Shown here one piece after another: positions 1-6,033 of a DNA stretch of 25,661 nt. A program made the translations under genes and the position numbers. A model generated the notes under the pieces. That model was not told the DNA's origin. It saw only the letters and a program-made list of their open reading frames with translations, and searched no databases. The stretch comes from an uncultured Ruminococcus sp. (GTDB taxonomy: Bacteria > Bacillota > Clostridia > Oscillospirales > Ruminococcaceae): assembly GCA_900752785.1 (NCBI GenBank), contig CAADWP010000186.1:1-25661 (forward strand). Direction: 5' to 3'. The first letter of the stretch is position 1, and every line of letters starts with the position of its first letter.

Positions 1-1019
1 ACTGCGTGGTATCTGTCGCTGTGGTTGCCGTAGTCCGTATCAGCGGCTCTTTTCGCAAGTTCTGCAAACGTCAAGTCGCCCCATCCGTAAGTACTTGCCC
101 ATTGCGACATACCATCTCTTGTTCTACGGCTTACCTTAACTATATCGTTGATATAATGCTCGTAGAAATATATTATACGGGCGATACCTTCTTTTGTCAT
201 TGCGGCACGGCTTATGTGCATATGTAACCCGCAACACTTAGCATCGTGAGAGCGATAACCGTGGTCGCGAATACATTTGAGAATATCACGCCACGGCAGT
301 TTGAGAAACTCGTCCATCGTGTGCGGTTGAGTTATGATTTCTACGCCTTCGCCTATGGAGCCGTCGTGCATATAATATGCGTGGTCGTTTAACGTACCCG
401 ACAATTCTTCGGCAAGTTCGGACGGATAGCAATCGGGGTCTGCGTTGTCGCCCGACACTTCGAGTTCTATACCGAAGCCTTTGAATATCTCACCGTCTTT
501 TATAGCGGGAAAATATTTTATAGCGGGGTTATGATGATAGTCGCGAATAATTTCATCATCGTCATTATGGCGGTCGTCATAGCAATCCTCACAATACCAC
601 TCGTCGTCATCCTCGTCATACCGCATATCATCGGTATAGAATACCTCACCGCAATTAGCACACGTTGCAATAGTACCGTCGTCAAACATTTGGTCGTAAC
701 AACGGTCATCGAGCGTCCTGTCAAGACCTTCGTAATAATTTATGTTGGTACACTCATGCGAATATGTATTACCACATTCATCACACGTAATAGTGCGATA
801 CTCGTAGCAGTAGTCGCACCATTCTACGGTGTAACCATCCGTGTCGATAACATCGTGCATATTATCTACTTTCTCAACCTTGCCGCAATTCTCGCATATA
901 AAGTAGTCGTCGCTGTTCTCGACACATTCTCTATGATATGCGGCACCGTCGCAATCGTAGACAACATTGTCATTCTCGCCTATAAATTTACCACAAATAG
1001 CACATCTTTTAACCGACAT
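1..1019 (-). CDS. Amidoligase-like protein with N-terminal zinc-finger clusters (3' end cut by window edge)
   Basis: The leftward frame is open for 339 codons from ATG at 1019 to the window edge, so the C-terminus is missing. Residues 1-150 hold repeated CxxC pairs (CAICG at 6-10, CENCG 42-46, CDYC 68-71, CDECG 79-83, CANCG 120-124, CEDC 143-146), which suggest several treble-clef or zinc-ribbon modules. From about 180 the motifs GFGIELEVS (181-189), HDGSIGEGVEI (218-228) and GLHMHIS (264-270) match the core of the phage/bacterial 'putative amidoligase' family (COOH-NH2 ligase fold), whose members are predicted to make amide bonds between a carboxylate and an amine. The substrate is unknown. 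Its start overlaps the end of the upstream gene by 11 bases, so translation is probably coupled. The family call rests on motifs only; the enzymatic role is inferred. Confidence 0.72.
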   Translation of the reverse strand, partial: MSVKRCAICGKFIGENDNVVYDCDGAAYHRECVENSDDYFICENCGKVEKVDNMHDVIDTDGYTVEWCDYCYEYRTITCDECGNTYSHECTNINYYEGLDRTLDDRCYDQMFDDGTIATCANCGEVFYTDDMRYDEDDDEWYCEDCYDDRHNDDDEIIRDYHHNPAIKYFPAIKDGEIFKGFGIELEVSGDNADPDCYPSELAEELSGTLNDHAYYMHDGSIGEGVEIITQPHTMDEFLKLPWRDILKCIRDHGYRSHDAKCCGLHMHISRAAMTKEGIARIIYFYEHYINDIVKVSRRTRDGMSQWASTYGWGDLTFAELAKRAADTDYGNHSDRYHA

Positions 1020-1944
1020 ATCTAACATACTCCTTTACTATTGAAAATTTATTTTCAGAGTTAAAAACTCTGTCGTTCTTAACATATACAGTCGTTGTAT
1101 CGTCGTCCATCTCGGCAGCCAAAGTTGTTATATCTGTCGGGGTGGTCGTATCTTCTATCGTTATATCTCCCGTGAGAGAGCCTTTTATTATAGTATAATG
1201 TTTCTCAACATATCTGTTGTCGAGGTAACGCATTGTGTTCGGTATATTGTTGCGGGTTTTGCGATATTCTCTTACCTGTGTTATTTTACCCGTCCTATCC
1301 ATAATATAATCGTCGTCATCAAATATACGGTATTTCTGACCGTGCCGCAAAATGCGTATATCTGCAACGTTGTCGTAGTCGGGTATATCGTTTATATCGA
1401 ATATAAAACGGTTGATTATTCTACCCTTATCGTCGAGCAAGATATAGTCGTCGCCGAGCCTTAACTGCGGGAATTTTTGTAACACAGGGGATATAGTATA
1501 TTCCGCCCAATCAGACGTGTACGGCTCAATCTGCCATCCGTCTTGTGTGAGATAATATACTGTATTATCGACACGACACGCTAAAACATATTTGAATATA
1601 TTTTTAACGTACGTGCCGTTTTTAGCCAACAATTCTTCGATAGGCGGTGCTTTATAATGGTCTACAACTTCTACAAAGTTGTCCGTTACCGTCCAGATGT
1701 CGGTTATACTGTCTAACGAGGTTTTTTCTATCGGTCGCGAGAGTTTGAGCGTCCACATACCGTGATATGTGTCTATATCAGACACGATTGCCGTCGTGCC
1801 TATCCACTTATCCATAGAGTTATTCCACATCATTTTGGTTTCGTGGGCGTATCCTGACCTTACCTTTACATATCCTTGCCTTTCGAGTTCATTGTGGTCT
1901 ACGATACGTACAATGTCGCCCAAGTTTACCTTACAATCTTCCAT
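1009..1944 (-). CDS. Hypothetical protein (311 aa), amidoligase operon
   Basis: This is an unrecognised acidic protein. The first 80 residues (VNLGDIVRIVDH, then KWIGTTAIVSDIDTYHGMWTLKL) read like two small SH3-like beta-barrels of the kind found in KOW or ligand-binding modules. The middle section has many Tyr and Asp residues (DDYILLDDKGRIINRF, YRIFDDDDYIMDRTGKI), where a short beta-hairpin motif appears twice. No catalytic motif is visible. The start has a GGAGG 14 bases upstream, a rather long spacing; a small leftward gene ends 9 bases before the start. Its end overlaps the amidoligase start, so the two products are likely made together and may work together. Confidence 0.7.
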   Translation of the reverse strand: MEDCKVNLGDIVRIVDHNELERQGYVKVRSGYAHETKMMWNNSMDKWIGTTAIVSDIDTYHGMWTLKLSRPIEKTSLDSITDIWTVTDNFVEVVDHYKAPPIEELLAKNGTYVKNIFKYVLACRVDNTVYYLTQDGWQIEPYTSDWAEYTISPVLQKFPQLRLGDDYILLDDKGRIINRFIFDINDIPDYDNVADIRILRHGQKYRIFDDDDYIMDRTGKITQVREYRKTRNNIPNTMRYLDNRYVEKHYTIIKGSLTGDITIEDTTTPTDITTLAAEMDDDTTTVYVKNDRVFNSENKFSIVKEYVRYVG

Positions 1945-1953
1945 ATAAACGTA

Positions 1954-2247
1954 TTATACCTCCAAATCTGTTAGTATGACTAATTTATCGTCTTTTGTAT
2001 ATGACGTATACTCCGTCGCAAAGCGACTGTCAAACTCGCTGTGTAGCGGTGCATATTTATGTGTATGAGGGTTTTCCCGCATCAAATGATATTGTGCGGG
2101 TCTACCCTTATATAAGTTTGTTAAAGGTGCATCCCAAGTATCGGTCGCAGAAAATAACGCAACCCGTGTATTGTTGCGTTCTTCTTCCGTAGGAAATAAT
2201 GAAATTAACGAGTTTATCAACTCGTTAACTGTGATTGCTTGTTTCAT
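1954..2247 (-). CDS. Small hypothetical protein sharing an N-terminal motif with its neighbour (97 aa)
   Basis: No known family is recognised. Residues 4-29 (AITVNELINSLISLFPTEEE and following NNTRV) closely match residues 14-39 of the next gene upstream (AITVGELISRLSKLFPSKEE), including the position of a TxxELI helix and an LFPxxEER turn, so the two share a duplicated N-terminal module. The rest (DTWDAPLTNLYKGRPAQYHL, HTHKYAPLHSEFDSRFATEYTSY) is unique and rich in aromatic residues and His. It overlaps the upstream gene by 23 bases. The start ATG lies inside that gene, so coupling is likely. The function is unknown; the shared helix could be a docking or oligomerisation element. Confidence 0.62.
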   Translation of the reverse strand: MKQAITVNELINSLISLFPTEEERNNTRVALFSATDTWDAPLTNLYKGRPAQYHLMRENPHTHKYAPLHSEFDSRFATEYTSYTKDDKLVILTDLEV

Positions 2248-2848
2248 TGCTTAACATATCCTTTACTTCGACTATTGAGTACCCATCTCCGAGGTCTCTA
2301 ATCCAATCTTTACCATTTCGACGGTCATAGTCTAATTTATATAATGTATTAGGTTTAATTTTTTTACCATCTACTTGCACAGCCACTACACGTTTGAGTT
2401 TTCCTTCATCGCCACGCAACGTGTTCGGCTCGCTACAAGTAAGAATTAGCCACGAGCCAAGTACGCCTTGTGCTGCCGCGGTAGGACATACGCCACATAC
2501 AGCGATTGAGTGAGGGTTTGCGGCAATCGCGGCGGTGTCGTTACCGGTTGCGATGACGATTGAGTTATTACCTGTTGCAATTACTTTACCTCCATATCTA
2601 TTGCCAATGGCTATCGTTTGCGAATATTTCGCTTCTAACGTTTCTAACTGTGTTTTGGCTACGATACATTTTCTAAAATGAAGTTCGTCTTCGGTCGGCG
2701 GATTTTTTTCTAATATTTCGAAGTTGGGAATTATTCTTGTGGACGTTCGTTCTTCTTTGCTCGGAAATAGTTTCGAAAGTCGAGAAATTAACTCGCCCAC
2801 TGTGATTGCTCGTTTTGCGTCTTCTGCGGTAGGTGATTGTTTCAACAT
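2225..2848 (-). CDS. DUF7666-like beta-roll repeat protein with added N-terminal module (207 aa)
   Basis: Residues 14-39 carry the helix-turn module shared with the downstream 97-aa protein. From about 78 to 145 there is a short-period repeat rich in A-T-G-N-S (IAIGN, KVIATGNNSIV, IATGNDTAAIAANPHSIAVCG) that leads into QGVLGSWLILTCSE and VVAVQVDGKKIKPNTLYKL. This layout (repeat with period of roughly 6-8 residues, a G-x-W/F-I/L-x-L-T/A-E strand, then VDGxxIKPxxxY) matches the phage DUF7666-type proteins, whose repeat resembles the left-handed beta-roll of trimeric autotransporter heads. The function is unknown. The start is chosen at an ATG with a GGAG about 10 bases upstream. It overlaps the end of the preceding gene by 7 bases. 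Confidence 0.7.
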   Translation of the reverse strand: MLKQSPTAEDAKRAITVGELISRLSKLFPSKEERTSTRIIPNFEILEKNPPTEDELHFRKCIVAKTQLETLEAKYSQTIAIGNRYGGKVIATGNNSIVIATGNDTAAIAANPHSIAVCGVCPTAAAQGVLGSWLILTCSEPNTLRGDEGKLKRVVAVQVDGKKIKPNTLYKLDYDRRNGKDWIRDLGDGYSIVEVKDMLSNETSNHS

Positions 2849-3327
2849 GCTGTATATACTCCTTTGTTCTGTTTTTCTTCGTCTGTTAGTTGTCTTTTAA
2901 CGGTTTTTACGTCTATCGTCGGATATTTATGACGTTCTTCTACGACGAAAGGCGTAACGTAACCGTTAAGTAATACATAAAGAACGTCGGGAAATATATT
3001 TTCTCCGTCAACTTCTACGGCGACGACGTTCGTTAATTCACCATCGCAATCACATTCTGTAAGAATGAGAAACGAGCCTTTAACGCCTCTAACTGCACCA
3101 AAGGGGTTTACTCCGCCGAACGCCATCGAACGTGGTTTCAATGCTGTTGCCGCAGAACGTTCGCCAAACGCTACGGCGAGCGAATTAGTTCCGTCTGCAA
3201 TGGCTTGTGAGTGCGAACCTGTTGCAACAGCAATCGATTGATAGCCGTTTGCAATCGCAATATCGCATACTTGTTCGGCGTGTACCAAGTCAAAATGTTT
3301 GTCTGTTTTTATAGTATCGTAAGGCAT
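2842..3327 (-). CDS. DUF7666-like beta-roll repeat protein (161 aa)
   Basis: This is the first gene of the leftward operon after the 745-bp gap. Residues 22-75 form a repeat (CDIAIANGYQSIAVATGSHS, QAIADGTNSLAVAFGERS) in which the pattern A-x-A-x-G-x-x-S-x-A recurs, as expected for a beta-roll. It is followed by VRGVKGSFLILTECD and VVAVEVDGENIFPDVLYVL, which align with the same parts of the 207-aa neighbour. Unlike that neighbour it lacks the N-terminal helix module, so the pair differ by a gained or lost domain. The ATG has a GGAG 11 bases upstream. The biological role of this phage family is not known. Confidence 0.72.
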   Translation of the reverse strand: MPYDTIKTDKHFDLVHAEQVCDIAIANGYQSIAVATGSHSQAIADGTNSLAVAFGERSAATALKPRSMAFGGVNPFGAVRGVKGSFLILTECDCDGELTNVVAVEVDGENIFPDVLYVLLNGYVTPFVVEERHKYPTIDVKTVKRQLTDEEKQNKGVYTAC

Positions 3328-3461
3328 TTTTGAGTTTGCTCCATTTTTGTGTGAAAATTAGGAATAATTCTTAAAATTGAAGAAAAATTTCAACTTTTTG
3401 AAAAAGTTTCAATAAAAATTTCAATTTTGCAATTATTTTTTAGGATAATGGTGGAATAAAT

Positions 3462-3490
3462 TATTAGCAAAAATCGCATTTTTGCTAATA
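3462..3490. repeat. Perfect 13-bp inverted repeat
   Basis: The arms TATTAGCAAAAAT and ATTTTTGCTAATA are exact complements around a CGC loop. The repeat lies 135 bases upstream of the leftward DUF7666-like gene. It is not followed by a strong T tract on either strand, so an operator or cruciform is more likely than a terminator. Confidence 0.75.
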
Positions 3491-3712
3491 TTTATACTAC
3501 GATAGGATAATTTTGTGTGAGAATGGGCGTTTTAGCGATATTTCAATTACGAATTGTAATAAAGTTGAAATTTTTTGCAAAAAATCGTAAACTCTATATA
3601 AAAAATAAAAATAAAGTTTACGTATGAAAATTTTATACGAACTTGACCTTTTTTTTCTTCAACTTTGAAATTTTCACATAAAAATAGTAATAAATAATAA
3701 AAAATATAAAGT

Positions 3713-3740
3713 TAAAGGAGGGGTGGAGTAGGGGTCAAAG
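3713..3740 (+). other. G-rich tract with perfect Shine-Dalgarno-like core but no gene
   Basis: The plus strand has four G runs in GGAGGGGTGGAGTAGGGG inside a very AT-rich surrounding. A two-layer G-quadruplex is possible. The AAAGGAGG core looks like a ribosome-binding site, but every nearby start codon hits a stop within a few codons. Confidence 0.4.
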
Positions 3741-3856
3741 TCGGACAGAATGTATAGTTTTAGTTAAAATCGTAGATAATATCGGTAATAATAAAACGTG
3801 CAAAAACAACCTTCAAAATTTCAAATCGAATTGAAAAAAAGTTGAAGATTTCACAG

Positions 3857-3894
3857 AATTTTCACAAAAACCTTCAACTTTTTTTGTGAAAATT
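3857..3894. repeat. Perfect 14-bp inverted repeat
   Basis: AATTTTCACAAAAA at 3857-3870 and its exact complement at 3881-3894 flank a 10-base loop. The arm sequence is related to the TTTTGTGTGAAAAT words near 3345 and 3511, so it may be one of several binding sites for the same protein. Confidence 0.7.
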
Positions 3895-3969
3895 GCAATT
3901 TTTGAACAGATTGTGCAATTTTGCGTAAAATCGCAGATAAAATGCGAGATTTTGCGAAATTGAATGAAA

Positions 3970-4018
3970 ATTTAGTAAAAATAAACCCTAAAAATGCTCA
4001 ATTAGAGCAAATTTAGGG
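3970..4018 (-). terminator. Rho-independent terminator of the 5040-4073 gene cluster
   Basis: The stem is CCCTAAA/TTTAGGG (3986-3992 with 4012-4018) plus TGCTC/GAGCA (3995-3999 with 4005-4009), with a symmetric AA/AA internal loop and a 5-base loop. On the minus strand it is followed by a T-rich run (TTTATTTTTACTAA). It lies 55 bases past the stop of the last gene of the cluster. Confidence 0.7.
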
Positions 4019-4072
4019 CTTAAAATTACTATGTATGAATAAATATAAATTGTGTGCAAGAAAGTATAAATT

Positions 4073-4255
4073 TTATTCAAAATAGACCGATTTCACGTCG
4101 TACTTCGCGGAAATAAAACCGAAATATTCGAAATAATCGACGATGTTCGGAAAATCGATAGAGAGATAAAATTCCCCTGTATTTTTATCGATAACTTGGA
4201 GATTTAAGATAGGGCTTTGACGAGAGAATTTTACAATTACAGGTACTTTTTTCAT
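4073..4255 (-). CDS. Small hypothetical protein (60 aa)
   Basis: This is a basic and aromatic 60-residue protein with no recognised family. The pattern of alternating hydrophobic residues (VPVIVKF, ILNLQVID, EFYLSIDFP) suggests a small all-beta fold with a C-terminal helix. The ATG has an AAGGAG 8 bases upstream. It lies 12 bases after the stop of the previous gene and is the last gene before a terminator, so it belongs to the four-gene leftward cluster. Position and small size fit an early host-takeover protein, but nothing in the sequence proves that. Confidence 0.62.
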   Translation of the reverse strand: MKKVPVIVKFSRQSPILNLQVIDKNTGEFYLSIDFPNIVDYFEYFGFISAKYDVKSVYFE

Positions 4256-4267
4256 ATTTTTGGCTCC

Positions 4268-4486
4268 TTATGCAAAGATTAAATTATCAAAATCGGGGTA
4301 AAAGCGGGCAATATCGCTTTCGGGAACTGCAACTTCGTTGGGAATATCGTACTCAATGTACGGGTTTTCCCTGTCGTAAGCGAGTGTTTTGGTTGGAGTT
4401 TTGTCGTAAACGACAAGATGAGCATTTTGGTATTCGAATTCGTCGAAAATATCGAGCGTATCAACGCGAGTGAGAGTGTTATTCAT
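4268..4486 (-). CDS. Small acidic hypothetical protein (72 aa)
   Basis: The chosen start is the ATG at 4486 (MNNTLTRVDTLDIFDEFEYQ), because a GGAG lies 9 bases upstream. An in-frame ATG at 4504 would add six residues but lies 5' of this site. The protein is strongly acidic (Asp and Glu rich, DNA-mimic-like charge) and has no known family. Its start codon overlaps the end of the preceding gene by 8 bases, so translation is coupled. A small acidic phage protein in an early-type cluster could be an inhibitor of a host DNA-binding enzyme; this is speculation. Confidence 0.6.
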   Translation of the reverse strand: MNNTLTRVDTLDIFDEFEYQNAHLVVYDKTPTKTLAYDRENPYIEYDIPNEVAVPESDIARFYPDFDNLIFA

Positions 4487-4820
4487 CGTCGTCATCTCCT
4501 GCATAGATATAATTCACACTTTTGTAGAAAAGTGCGTTGACCTCGTCGTAGACGAGAGATTTTTTCGTGGTTGCTTGTGTAATTTCAAAGCACGCTTTTG
4601 CGAGATTGACTACGAGAGCGTCAAAATCGACCTTTTTAGCCTGCTTTGCAGTAAGGTTGGACAGAATATCGACATTGCCCATTATAGCCTTGTAGGCTAT
4701 CGTGTAGGGTTCTGTGTCGGATGGTTCGAGCGTGGTATCACGCAGACGGTCTATCGTGGACAAATGGTCATCCATCAAGTCGTGTATAGTTGCAGCATTT
4801 TTGAGAATAGTATATTGCAT
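4479..4820 (-). CDS. Hypothetical helical protein with acidic tail (113 aa)
   Basis: This is an unrecognised protein, predicted mostly helical (ATIHDLMDDHLSTIDRLRDT, NLTAKQAKKVDFDALVVNL, AKACFEITQATTKKSLVYDE) and ending in an acidic tail GDDDDE. The ATG has a GGGGG about 7 bases upstream. Four bases separate it from the preceding gene, and its end overlaps the next. It is part of the leftward cluster. No enzyme motif, membrane segment or DNA-binding motif is seen. Confidence 0.6.
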   Translation of the reverse strand: MQYTILKNAATIHDLMDDHLSTIDRLRDTTLEPSDTEPYTIAYKAIMGNVDILSNLTAKQAKKVDFDALVVNLAKACFEITQATTKKSLVYDEVNALFYKSVNYIYAGDDDDE

Positions 4821-4824
4821 ATAA

Positions 4825-5040
4825 TTACCCCCTTGCGTATGAGAGCATAGTTTTGCGGCAGGGTTGTAAGGTTACAATTTCCGCAACGGGTGAGTTTTCC
4901 CACAAGATTGCTACGAATTTATTCGTAGAGCCTAAAACGGTGCCTTTGACGTCGCCTTTTTTGGCAGTTTTATCTTTGAGATTATACGACAATTTAGTCG
5001 TAGGGCTTTGTTCGTGGTCAAGACGATAAAATTTATTCAT
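4825..5040 (-). CDS. Small basic hypothetical protein, first gene of the leftward cluster (71 aa)
   Basis: This is a Lys-rich 71-residue protein. The centre (KKGDVKGTVLGSTNKFVAIL, then WENSPVAEIVTLQPC) looks like a small beta-barrel of SH3/OB type, in which 'KGDVKGTV' would be a typical entry turn. No family is recognised. An AAGGAG lies 8 bases before the ATG. The region just upstream holds two palindromes (5070-5089 and 5098-5127) in its leader or promoter, so expression may be controlled there. Confidence 0.6.
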   Translation of the reverse strand: MNKFYRLDHEQSPTTKLSYNLKDKTAKKGDVKGTVLGSTNKFVAILWENSPVAEIVTLQPCRKTMLSYARG

Positions 5041-5069
5041 ACATATAACTCCTTATAGTTATAATTATA

Positions 5070-5089
5070 CCCTTAAAACGAGTTAAGGG
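5070..5089. repeat. Palindrome CCCTTAA-AACGAG-TTAAGGG
   Basis: This is a seven-bp perfect inverted repeat 30 bases upstream of the leftward cluster's first start codon. It lies within the likely leader or promoter. It has no T tract, so an operator or leader hairpin is more likely than a terminator. Confidence 0.6.
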
Positions 5090-5097
5090 CATAAGTA

Positions 5098-5127
5098 TAA
5101 CTATAAGATATAAATATCTTATAGTTA
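5098..5127. repeat. 14-bp palindrome with 2-base centre, candidate operator
   Basis: TAACTATAAGATAT and its exact complement are separated by AA. The right half word CTTATAGTTA recurs at 5052-5061, next to the ribosome-binding site of the gene starting at 5040. The near-absence of a loop favours a dimeric DNA-binding protein site over an RNA hairpin. It is placed to control the leftward cluster. Confidence 0.65.
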
Positions 5128-5141
5128 AGATTTGATGTATT

Positions 5142-5170
5142 AAAAAAGGGGTCTTTCACGCGACCCCTTT
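5142..5170 (-). terminator. Strong leftward Rho-independent terminator
   Basis: A nine-bp stem AAAGGGGTC/GACCCCTTT (5145-5153 with 5162-5170) around an 8-base loop is followed on the minus strand by TTTTTT. It lies upstream of the 5040 cluster and 860 bases past the 6034 terminator, so it must end some transcript that starts inside the gene-free region or reads through from the right. Confidence 0.8.
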
Positions 5171-5183
5171 AATAATATAACTG

Positions 5184-5200
5184 TTGCTATATATAATACC
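5184..5200 (+). promoter_or_regulatory. Weak promoter-like site sharing the late-element core
   Basis: TATATATAAT at 5188-5197 is identical to the core of the 20-bp element at 6774 and 16155, but the flanks differ. There is no gene downstream on this strand until 6870, so it may be chance in AT-rich DNA. Confidence 0.25.
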
Positions 5201-5226
5201 AGTTTCCCACTATTACTAAATCTACA

Positions 5227-5248
5227 TATATATGGACATCCATATATA
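5227..5248. repeat. 10-bp palindrome TATATATGGA-CA-TCCATATATA
   Basis: This is a perfect inverted repeat with a two-base centre in the gene-free region. It is one of a series of similar palindromes. Confidence 0.65.
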
Positions 5249-5263
5249 CGCTAACTTACAATA

Positions 5264-5282
5264 ATAGAAGGTCGCCTTCTAT
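5264..5282. repeat. 8-bp palindrome ATAGAAGG-TCG-CCTTCTAT
   Basis: This is a perfect inverted repeat with a three-base loop in the same series. A GTTTC-TTAT-GAAAC hairpin follows at 5302-5315. Confidence 0.65.
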
Positions 5283-5393
5283 CGCTGTATTAAGCGGTAC
5301 CGTTTCTTATGAAACCGTGCTAAAATAATAGGTTTTCTTAGTTTTTATTGTCGGGAAAAACAACCATTGTAAAAACCGTATAAATATCACATC

Positions 5394-5422
5394 TTGTCAT
5401 AGATATATATTTATATTATAGC
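5394..5422 (+). promoter_or_regulatory. Candidate rightward sigma70-type promoter in gene-free region
   Basis: TTGTCA at 5394-5399, a 17-base spacer and TATAGC at 5417-5422 approach the consensus. It would transcribe the palindrome-rich stretch to its right. No gene with a ribosome-binding site follows, so if it is active the product would be a non-coding RNA. Confidence 0.3.
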
Positions 5423-5471
5423 GTGCTATGAGTGCGACTACGCTACCCAAACAGCACTTGATAGGTTTTTG

Positions 5472-5491
5472 CGATATAGTAGACTATATCG
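5472..5491. repeat. 8-bp palindrome CGATATAG-TAGA-CTATATCG
   Basis: This is a perfect inverted repeat with a four-base loop. It sits between GCGACTAC (about 5434) and its complement GTAGTCGC (about 5522), which could enclose it in a longer stem. Confidence 0.65.
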
Positions 5492-5548
5492 ACAGTTAGC
5501 CTATGCTATGTATTTAACCGTGTAGTCGCATTTACGATGCTACATTGT

Positions 5549-5585
5549 GTATAACGGCATAGATGTCTATGTTTACCCGTTATAC
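5549..5585. repeat. Nested palindrome GTATAACGG...CCGTTATAC
   Basis: The outer nine-bp arms (5549-5557, 5577-5585) are exact complements. Inside lies CATAGA-TG-TCTATG (5558-5571) with a five-base bulge on one side. It would form a stable two-part stem as RNA on either strand. Confidence 0.65.
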
Positions 5586-5740
5586 GTTATCCCTAAACGA
5601 TTACGTCATGTTTACCTTTTTTCGGGGCGGGTTTTCCGTTATCCGTTCACGTCATCCCGTAGTCGGGGGGATGTCGTTACTTACATAACGGCGGGGCGGA
5701 TAAACTACTATACATCACAACGGTTGACGGCGGTTGACTT

Positions 5741-5773
5741 GTCGGGGGTCGTGTAAACACGATGATGCCCGAC
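5741..5773. repeat. Nested palindrome GTCGGG...CCCGAC
   Basis: The outer arms 5741-5746 and 5768-5773 enclose a second palindrome TCGTGT-AA-ACACGA (5749-5762). It is a GC-rich member of the palindrome series. Confidence 0.6.
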
Positions 5774-5820
5774 CCGCTTGTCGTGAGAGTGAGTAGTTTA
5801 TTGACTTGTCAATGTGCAAC

Positions 5821-5838
5821 ACAACGCAACGGCGTTGT
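5821..5838. repeat. 7-bp palindrome ACAACGC-AACG-GCGTTGT
   Basis: This is a perfect inverted repeat with a four-base loop, 15 bases before the first copy of the 35-bp direct repeat. Confidence 0.6.
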
Positions 5839-5852
5839 AATGGTCGTAAGTC

Positions 5853-5953
5853 GTTCGGCTTACACTCTCGAAAAGTGGTGTTGCAACCTTGCTTTTCGGT
5901 TGTGTTTTCGTTCGCCGTGTTCGGCTTACACTCTCGAAAAGTGGTGTTGCAAC
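5853..5953. repeat. Two exact 35-bp direct repeats separated by 31 bp
   Basis: The copies at 5853-5887 and 5919-5953 are identical over 35 bases, beginning GTTCGGCTTAC and ending GGTGTTGCAAC. The intervening 31 bases are unrelated to the repeat. A 13-base piece of it (CGAAAAGTGGTGT) recurs at 6457-6469. The repeat-unique-repeat layout and GTT...AAC ends look like a minimal CRISPR unit, but two copies with no cas gene in view are not enough to call one. Confidence 0.8.
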
Positions 5954-6000
5954 GGCGACCGTCGGCGACCTTTTTTGCGTTTGCGTGTGCTTGCGGGCGG

Positions 6001-6018
6001 TGTGTGTGTGTGTGTGTG
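6001..6018. repeat. (TG)9 microsatellite
   Basis: Nine TG dinucleotides lie just past the terminator of the leftward gene at 6426-6076. Further GTGTGT and TGCGTG words occur at 6480-6560. Such runs are uncommon in phage genomes and prone to slippage. Confidence 0.8.
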
Positions 6019-6033
6019 TTGCGGTCGAACGGC

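Larger units (their letters stand above)
3328..4072. other. AT-rich gene-free region with inverted repeats (possible regulatory or origin region)
   Basis: There is no credible gene in these 745 bases. They are very AT-rich with many A and T runs. They contain two perfect inverted repeats, a G-rich tract at 3717-3736, a leftward terminator near 4000, and repeated short words: TAGGATAAT at 3441 and 3504, and TTTTGTGTGA at about 3345 and 3511. A CGTAAAC (about 3586) and its complement GTTTACG flank an A-rich stretch. The promoter of the leftward 3327 operon should lie here, but no convincing -35/-10 pair stands out. Replication-origin function is only a guess from composition. Confidence 0.5.

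Noticed and set aside
531-1025. Rightward hydrophobic 164-codon frame that looks like a membrane protein
   Set aside because: It is the antisense of the cysteine/aspartate-rich amidoligase gene; reversed Asp and Tyr codons read as Val and Ile. The minus frame has the family motifs and fits the operon.
3713-3790. Small rightward gene behind the AAAGGAGG at 3715
   Set aside because: Nearby GTG and ATG codons reach a stop within six codons.
5419-5600. tRNA or self-cleaving ribozyme in the palindrome field
   Set aside because: No T-loop or acceptor/anticodon arms could be assembled, and no CTGATGA...GAAA hammerhead core was found on either strand.
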